From: Paramacrobiotus richtersi
Lineage: Eukaryota; Tardigrada; Eutardigrada; Parachela; Macrobiotidae
Direction: 5' to 3'
Length of the DNA stretch: 24,624 bases
Assembly: GCA_034698045.1 (NCBI GenBank)
Contig: JAQGAU010000715.1
Location: 1-24,624 of the forward strand
Positions 18,417-24,624 of this stretch are shown in pieces. Under the pieces are notes generated by a model that did no database searches, was not told the DNA's origin, and saw nothing but the letters and a program-made list of their open reading frames with translations. How positions within the stretch are numbered: the first letter of the stretch is position 1; each line of letters begins with the position of its first letter. The position numbers were made by a program, and so were the translations under genes.

Positions 18417-18422
18417 TATAAA
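18417..18422 (+). promoter_or_regulatory. TATA box of the second peptide gene
   Basis: TATAAA in the context GACCCATATAAAGCGC lies about 150 bp before the ATG. Its surroundings resemble the third gene's promoter (CCCATTTATAAAACCGC), and both are followed by CATTCTTGCC. Confidence 0.6.
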
Positions 18423-18568
18423 GCGCTACAGTTTAGTGTTCTTCTTCATTCTTGCCTAGACTGTCCTTTCTTCGACTATAGCCAATAGCCGTAACCGTGT
18501 CTGTAGTACTCCTTAACCTACGGAACATTTTGTCTGCATAGATATTTTTGGGTTCTCTAAGTCTTTAG

Positions 18569-19111
18569 ATGATGAAATTGCTGCAAACCTTGTGTTTCGC
18601 TTTCGTCATTCATCTCCCTTGTGGACTGCCGCATCTGATGCAAGTGGAAGCGTTCCCGGTATCGCGGAGTCGACAGCTTTCCCCTATTGGAAGTGACCAA
18701 CATCAAGGAAGCGCTGCTACTGGCGAGGCCGAAGGTCACCCTAATCGTGCAGCACAAAGTGGGGGCAATACAGAACTGCACTTGCTTCGAGGTAAGCACG
18801 CACTACCTGGTAAATCAACAACTCTGGAAACTTTTTCACACTCTGTCTGTCTAAACTGAGTTGTCCTCCTGCTGTGTGTCGTGCATTAATAATTGACAAC
18901 ACTACGTAAGTTGAGGTATAAAATAGGGTTACGTATGTGTCTTCTCGAAATGTCTGACATCATACTTCTCTTTTTAGATAAACGCTATGCACCGCAACTT
19001 CAAAAAGTCTTCCGGTTTTTATTAAACGAGGACAGTGAAGCACAGAAGAATCCAGCAAGAGAACGACAAGTTATCGGACCGATTCTGATTCGTCAGAGAT
19101 TCGCCTCATGA
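18569..19111 (+). CDS. secreted peptide precursor, paralogue 2 (amidation signal lost)
   Basis: Exons 18569-18791 and 18978-19111 join at phase 1 (CGAG|GTAAGC, TTTTTAG|AT) for 118 residues. A signal peptide (MMKLLQTLCFAFVIHLPCG) is followed by a Ser/Gly/Gln-rich spacer, then DKR and the peptide YAPQLQKVFRFLL...VIGPILIR. This core is nearly the same as paralogue 3 (YAPQLNRVFRFLL...IIGPILIR). After PILIR it reads QRFAS-stop instead of a Gly-basic amidation site. At the DNA level it lacks the bases CTTGG present in paralogue 3 directly after ATTCGT (19088-19093), so the different end is best explained by a small deletion with a frame change. The mature product would have a free carboxyl end. Confidence 0.72.
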
Positions 19112-19160
19112 CTGCAAGAAGCACGGCTGTGAAAGCAACAATGACTGGGTATTTCAGATC

Positions 19161-20637
19161 ATGATGTGGAAACTGGCATCCAAGTTCGAGGTACAAGCCT
19201 TCGAGGCCTACGAGCGAAATTTGCGCATTTATTAAAACAGTTCGGTTACTTCCATAGTTCCATATATAAATTCTGACTCTGTATGGGTTCGGTATAATTG
19301 TGTTGCTTCGCGCCGTAAGCATCAAGATTTGTTTACTTACATGATATTTATGTGAAAAAATTCCACGTCCATATGCATTTACTGTAAGTCTGCTCATTGA
19401 AGAGCCTTTCGCTTCAGTTTCCCTAACATCGGTGCACAATGTGTTAAATAAGGAACATGTCACTAAGCAGACGTTTCCTGAATGTTCAATGCACCGCCTT
19501 AAAATACAATGAGGTGAATGTTTGTTTCAGTACAACGTCTTGTCCCAACAGCGTGGGCTGGAGAATAAATCGGTGCGTGAGATTCTGGACGGGTTTGCAG
19601 AAGATGCGAGACGCCAGCACATGGAAGTTAGGTTTGTATACAAACGCTTTCTTTGAATATGTCGACGATATTGTCCAACTGCTTCGTCACATCGCTACAG
19701 GCTGAACGGCGTAACCGGCGCCTCGCAAAGCGCTTTCGCTTGGACAATGGCAGCATTTGGATTACAGCGACCTGCCATGGGTTTCTTTACATGTTTGGAA
19801 ATTCTAATGGGCAATGTGCTTGGAGCGATGTATCCGCGTTCTGGAAACTGTGCAGTTTTTGCAGCACTGTATCCACTGCCACCGGAACGGGCAATGACAC
19901 CGGTCTCCTGGGATAGCAAACTCACCACGGGTAGACTGGGACGATGCGTGGTTATGCATGCCGCACGGCCGTCAGGCTGGTCGAAAGTTTTGGATGGAAT
20001 TGTATTTTGCGTTCTTGGTTACATTGTGTACAAGGTGTGTTGCTTCATTCTCTCAGGATTAATCGCGCTTTTCTGATGCTTTTGTGACTACAGTATGATG
20101 GACAGAAGAGCATGTATCACACTGCAGCTATAGGTTTCAGCGTTCATAATAACTAGAAAATGTTTGGAAAGTTTTGATTCAATCGGTGCGGCGCAATGCA
20201 CCGCTCTCGGATTGAGAAATCTTCGTGCAACACATCACCAGTTTATTGGAATTACTCCAAAGGAGACAAATGCGTGAAGGATTTGCGCATATGCACGATC
20301 TGTCCTTTCCAGTTGGGTCTTCCTGGTTAAGCTACATCTGTAGACTGCTGATCGTGTTGATCAAGTACCTCTTTAGTTATTCATCATCTACATTGTAGGT
20401 ACACGCATTCTGCAGAACATATGTATGTATTGAACTGCTACCAGATCAAGAAAGGCCACCAGTTAACAATTCTGTTTTCAGTTCGATGCAGACCAACTGG
20501 CATCGTCAAATCCTAGGGAGTTAGTGGAAGAACGTAATTCTCAATCAGAAACAATTATGCTTGTATCGAAACTTAGCGGACGTGATGTCGCTAACTTTTC
20601 TGAGATAATGAAGACTTCCAAGTATTTTCGCAGATAG
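19161..20637 (+). CDS. four-exon gene of unknown family next to peptide gene 2
   Basis: Exons 19161-19190, 19531-19631, 19701-20034 and 20482-20637 have GT-AG introns with matching phases (0, 2, 0), about 206 residues. The N-terminus is short (MMWKLASKFE), then YNVLSQQRGLENKSVREILD. Exon 3 carries hydrophobic stretches (AMGFFTCLEILMGNVLG and GIVFCVLGYIVYK), suggesting membrane association. The last exon is polar (LASSNPRELVEERNSQSE, SKLSGRDVANFSEIMKTSK). The ATG lies only 50 bp after the peptide stop, and the frame stays open upstream of it (CKKHGCESNNDW), so the first exon may be longer. A degraded copy of the last exon at 23500-23790 supports this exon as real sequence history. No family is recognised. 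Confidence 0.55.
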
Positions 20638-20800
20638 CGTCCCACGTAGCTGAAAATCGGTAAGGAAAAGCGTAAATCAAAGCCGATGATAAAACACAAT
20701 GACCGGAAGTGCTGACACGCTCACAAAGGAACCGATTTTGTAAACTAAAAGTTTTACTATGTCGGATTTGCATGGATAACTCCATGGAAGTTTATCTTTG
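20490..20800 (+). repeat. duplicated segment (intact copy): last exon plus 3' flank
   Basis: It aligns with about 23500-23790. Shared landmarks are TCAGAAACAATTATG versus TCGGAAACAACCATG, and AGATAGCGTCCCACGTAGCT versus AGATAGCGTTCCACGTAGCT. The homology passes the stop codon, so it is DNA duplication rather than only protein similarity. Confidence 0.7.
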
Positions 20801-21800
20801 TTTACTCAATGTCACGGTATGAACCGGCAAGTTCTTGCCGAGCGGAAGACCCGACCAGCAGACACGAATGCAGCTGGTTACTCATCAGCAGGAACAGTTC
20901 ATAGAAGTTAGAACTGCCACAGTATACGTAGTGCACGCAACTCGATCCAGACCTAGCTCCCTACGCTTCTTGACATCGGATTTTCCCCAGTAGAATACGC
21001 TGAACTTTGTATCCAACCAGTCCAAACTTATAAATGTATACTTCCGTAATTTAAAGTTTAAACCTCGGTAGCGTAATCCTTTCTTGTGTATTTTACAAGA
21101 TACAGTAAAGTAGCGTAACCAAACTTTGACTACAGTCTGTAAGTCTAAAGTAACAACCTTTCTCTGCAGTCTGCACTCAAGTCTTCAATTCCCAGAAGAC
21201 TGCTCATTACTTTGTTTGCTCTGTGACTAAACTATTTTCGTGCTATAGCAATGAACTCCGGTGTAACACAGACGTGCGGAACGTGGTGCTGGCATGGTGA
21301 ATGTTGATGCGCGTTCCATGTCGGCACATGTTTACGACTAGACATCTGGTGGCAAAGATCAAACGCTGTACCAACGGAAACTGGCAAAACAACTCTTTGA
21401 CGCAGACCGGGGAAATTAAAGGCTTCCCAAGAGACCGAAAGGTAACCTTCACACCCGGCACGCGTGCGAGCACAGACAGGCTGAGAGACGCATGAAAAGC
21501 ACCCGTGCTTCACCGACCTAATTCCGCCCTAGTGGAACTGGCGTGTTTTCCAAATGAGTTTGAAAATAACCCACATATCGAGACACACCTTATCGGTGCA
21601 CAGCTAATTAGACTACGGTTACGGAGTATTTGTAAACACCGGCTTTTGTTCAGTTCATATAAAGGCGCGGATAATGCATAACACATTACCTAAGTACATT
21701 GGATGCGTCCGAAGTTGTTGAACCTGGCATCGTTATCATCAGCAAAAGTGGCAACAGGGAGCGATAACAGTGCCGCTTAAATGACATATCAATCGCGGAA
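20801..21800. other. stretch without a supported gene
   Basis: Overlapping open frames on both strands at 21232-21513 cannot be resolved; a plus frame has KRCTNGNWQNNS, slightly sushi-like, but with no splice or signal support. A second TATA-like CATATAAAGG occurs near 21657. Confidence 0.35.
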
Positions 21801-21808
21801 GCCCCATT

Positions 21809-21814
21809 TATAAA
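21809..21814 (+). promoter_or_regulatory. TATA box of the third peptide gene
   Basis: TATAAA in CCCATTTATAAAACCGC lies about 205 bp before the ATG at 22015. The surrounding sequence is recognisably related to the second gene's promoter. Confidence 0.6.
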
Positions 21815-22014
21815 ACCGCACTGTAGCCAGCTATGATTTCAGTCTGCGCATCATTCGATCTGTCGGTGCTTATGCATTCTTGCCTTACCTTTATGTAACT
21901 TCATCTCCTTTTCTATACAACTTCCTCCCGATCGTGCAAATAAACGCAAATAATATTCGCAACTTCCACGTACCTGATTCTTAAAAGGTCACCGTTTTTG
22001 TTCTCTATTGGAAA

Positions 22015-22595
22015 ATGCAGTTAGCATCGTTGTTCGCTTTCTTATCGTTTGGTCTTTGTCTGATAATGCGCAGCACACAGTGTAAGTCGTTACCAGTGTA
22101 CCGGAATTCAAGGACCGTTAACCATGTGGAAGATAATCTGCCTGTGGAGATCCCTGGGATTCTTATCCAAAAGGGCACATATCTCAATCCACCAACCAAA
22201 AACAGGGAAGATGAAGCACATCGTTCACTCAGAGGTAAGATCACATTTCCGCAAATCATTCAGTACTTCATCTTATGTTCTGAGTTACATCGTGAATTCG
22301 TGCTAACAACTCAAAAAATATGGCATTTGTGAATACCAGTAATAATCTCCAATACAACAGTTCATGTACTAGTTCATGTTCATGTTCAGTATCTTCACGA
22401 GAATTAAACGTAATAAAGCTAATTGCAAACCTGATGAAGTTATTGTTTCCAGGCAAGCGTTATGCGCCGCAGCTGAACCGGGTTTTTCGATTCTTGCTCA
22501 GTGAAGAAATGGACGAACAAAAGACGACCAACTCGGATGCAGCAAAAGAAAGAGCGATCATTGGCCCAATTCTTATTCGTCTTGGCAGAAAATGA
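22015..22595 (+). CDS. secreted amidated-peptide precursor, paralogue 3
   Basis: Exons 22015-22234 and 22453-22595 join at phase 1 (AGAG|GTAAG, TTTCCAG|GC) for 120 residues. A signal peptide (MQLASLFAFLSFGLCLIMRS, cleaved near STQC) and a spacer lead to SLRGKR. The C-terminal peptide begins YAPQLNRVFRFLLSEEMDEQ and ends IIGPILIRL-GRK-stop. Dibasic cleavage on both sides with Gly as amide donor predicts a 41-residue amidated peptide, probably amphipathic helical. SLRGKR upstream is itself a possible amidation site for a spacer-derived peptide. The length and amide resemble ligands of class-B GPCRs, but no sequence signature of a named family is present. Confidence 0.78.
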
Positions 22596-23495
22596 GGAAC
22601 GATACAACTGATCCATTTCGTGTGGATGTATCGACTCTGTAAAAGACTCGCAAAGAATCTTGGTCCGCAGCTATTTGACAAAATTTCAGCAGATAACTGC
22701 AATCGGTCTTGCTTAGTCAAGTTGTTTCTGTTGTCTCGGGCAGCTGTGACCTCCTGTCGAAGTATAGTTGGTGTTGCACTGATAGAAATCTCTCCTGTTC
22801 TGATATTTTGAGTAATATTGGGACGTGTATTTCGCCGCTGGGTTCGGCGATTATGATGGCTGTTTAATTTATTAGTTCAGTTTTTTTGGACTGTTGTATC
22901 ATGTATCGTTACAGTGCTTGGTTGTTTGGCTCTGGGTGTTCATCATTCAACAATGAACGTTCTGATAAAAGGATACCTTGGTTGGCGCGAGTTCCGTGTG
23001 GCAATAAACGGGTTTCTTCGAGAAGAACCGGTATGAGTACCGAATGAAAAACTGTAGACACTGGCATGAAGGAGCTGTACGCATCGCGTACCTTGCTCCT
23101 AACATCTAGTTCACCACACCACGCAGATTCCATTGTTTTCAGTCCGTGCAGATATGGGTGTCCTTTGCTTTCTATGTCGTAACAAGCTGCGGTACGTGAG
23201 TACATTCGAACAGTATGAAAGGCACGACGTCTTGTAAATTAAGAATTCGTCAACATGCAAGAGGGTTGTCGAACCATTGTAACGATGCATGCATATGACC
23301 TTTATCATTACGCTTGGACCGGCTTCGTTGTTGTGAGTTCTACGATTATCGTATGTAAAGATGACGCCTCCTACTGCATACAATGTGTTGCTCTTCCTAG
23401 TCGCTAAATCTGCACATTTGATCAACGTGTTCTGGAATCGAAAAATGTACACGGATTTTGTCAAATTAATTCACATATACACGACAATAAACATC
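22596..23495. other. 3' flank of the third peptide gene, no supported gene
   Basis: The frame stays open after the TGA to 22811 (MYRLCKRLAKNLGPQLFDK), as after paralogue 1, but without similarity between the two. AATAAA at 23003-23008 could end the transcript. Minus-strand frames at 22909-23205 and 23111-23464 are open but have no clear start, splice or motif. Confidence 0.4.
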
Positions 23496-23499
23496 ACCT

Positions 23500-23790
23500 A
23501 GTCGAAGGTAACTAAGAGTGACATGGTGAACCCTGGGAAAATGTAACGTTGTAACTATCGGAAACAACCATGCCTATAGGTATATCAAAGCTGAATGGAT
23601 GTGACGTCACTAAAATGTTGGAAATAATAAAGTCATTCAAGTACAGATACTGCGTAGATAGCGTTCCACGTAGCTTGAAATTAAACCGGCAAGATTAAAC
23701 ACAAATCAGAGCCAACACTTTGCTTTTAAACACAGTGAACTAGCGTTACCTATTTTATAAAACCTGTCGGCAGTGGATCACTGCAAAAGG
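23500..23790 (+). pseudogene. decayed copy of the last exon of the 19161-20637 gene
   Basis: The reading SETTMPIGISKLNGCDVTKM...EIIKSFKYR mirrors SETIMLVSKLSGRDVANFSEIMKTSKYFRR of the intact gene. A TAA and indels lie upstream, the stop of the intact copy is displaced by an insertion, and I could find no other exons of the gene here. It sits after peptide gene 3 just as the intact exon sits after peptide gene 2. Confidence 0.65.
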
Positions 23791-23799
23791 TATCTGAGT

Positions 23800-24624
23800 G
23801 TACTAGATGCGCAACCCATTTGGCACTGCATGAAACCTATATGTTTGCCCTAGTTCAGCGCCCCTGCGAAAGAAGGTCACCGTATTTTGAAATGTAGAGG
23901 AAACTTTAACAAATAAGATGTTTTTGTTTATTGCTGGTTTAGCGCAGGTTTCCGTTGACGTGCCGGATGTAGCCTGAGACTGCAACGATAAAACTGACTG
24001 CACCAACCGGAAATTACGCGGATGGTGTTTACGGGCGTCGCGATAACGCGGCCGAGTCATAAAACGGCGCATTGTGTATATAACTGTAAAGCAGTCCGCG
24101 GGCATAGCTTAATTTGTAACCCACGAATTCGGCTTCACTGACTTACCCCGAAGCATAGACTATATTATTATCGATTTGCATACCATGGATGCACTTATTA
24201 TCGCTTGCAGAAAACATAATAAGCAGTACAAAATAGAACGAAATATCCTAAAATCTGAAACTCGATTGTAATCTTATATCTGTAAGGCACAAATTTTTTT
24301 TTAAAACAATATTTTAAATTTTTTTGACTGTAGATTTTGATTTTTTAGTAAGCTGTATCGCGCGTAACGAAAACGCCGCATCACAGTTGTTACTTTATCG
24401 TTTTTAACTACCAAAGCCCAGTTCTCTGACCGATACTGCCGAAATAAAAGAAAAAATGCATGCCACGTGTAAATGTCACATTTACCGAAAAGACGACAGA
24501 TTAAGGCCACCTGCAGTGATGTAAACAGCAGTTATGATGGTCTTGTGCAAACCAACATATCTCGTTATTGATTGCTATACTGCTTATTGAAATTTTTGTA
24601 GTAACTAAAGGGATGGTTGCACTA
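23800..24624. other. right-end stretch without a supported gene
   Basis: It is AT-rich with T/A homopolymer runs near 24292-24325. Minus-strand frames 23803-24105 and 24301-24510 have no supporting signals. Confidence 0.4.

Noticed and set aside
19071..19463. Minus-strand frame of 130 codons
   Set aside because: It overlaps the end of peptide gene 2 and the first exon of the four-exon gene, and has no splice or start support.
20690..20715. Third copy of the 11991/15969 repeat (inverted)
   Set aside because: Similarity is limited to about 16 bases around ACCGGAAGTGCTGACA and may be chance.
22453..22595. Identification of the peptide as CRF/DH44, PDF or calcitonin-like
   Set aside because: Only length (34-41), amidation and helical pattern agree; no diagnostic residues of these families align.

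Overview
The window is nuclear DNA from an invertebrate metazoan. The genes are broken by many short GT-AG introns (38 to about 450 nt), poly(A) signals and TATA boxes are visible, and there are secreted prohormone-like precursors, DNA-transposon remnants and no bacterial operon logic. I cannot name the phylum. Base composition is AT-leaning, apart from a GC-rich coding exon at the extreme left.

Layout. Positions 3-455 (+) are the last exon of a gene that enters from the left, with a poly(A) signal at 677. Positions 1828-6218 (-) hold the best-defined gene: nine exons with fully consistent phases encode two ankyrin cassettes, three MIB/HERC2-type (SH3_15-like) repeats and a complete TKL/RIPK-like kinase domain. 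Its first visible exon carries an in-frame TAA. Remnants of a retroelement nuclease-like C-terminal domain lie in and beside this gene (5376-5619 and 6479-6589). Positions 7650-10330 are transposon territory: a pogo/Tc1-mariner-like MITE (7974-8496, TA duplication) and a hAT-like non-autonomous element (9250-10321, 44-bp terminal repeats, 8-bp duplication) that carries the longest copy of the nuclease-like domain.

The right half looks like a cluster of recently duplicated, lineage-specific secreted-protein genes. Three paralogous two-exon precursors (10816-11307, 18569-19111, 22015-22595, all +) share a signal peptide, a phase-1 intron placed just before a dibasic site, and a C-terminal peptide of about 35-45 residues; two of the three end in an amidation signal. 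Between the first and second lie two minus-strand paralogous blocks (12560-13552 and 13747-15165) of a Cys-containing secreted protein. Only the upstream block has a signal-peptide exon. A four-exon gene of unknown family (19161-20637) follows the second precursor, and a decayed copy of its last exon (about 23500-23790) follows the third. Precursor plus neighbour were therefore duplicated as one unit of about 3-3.4 kb.

The main novelty candidates are the amidated-peptide family, the ankyrin/SH3_15/kinase architecture, and the possibility that the two minus-strand blocks are alternative C-terminal cassettes sharing one 5' end.
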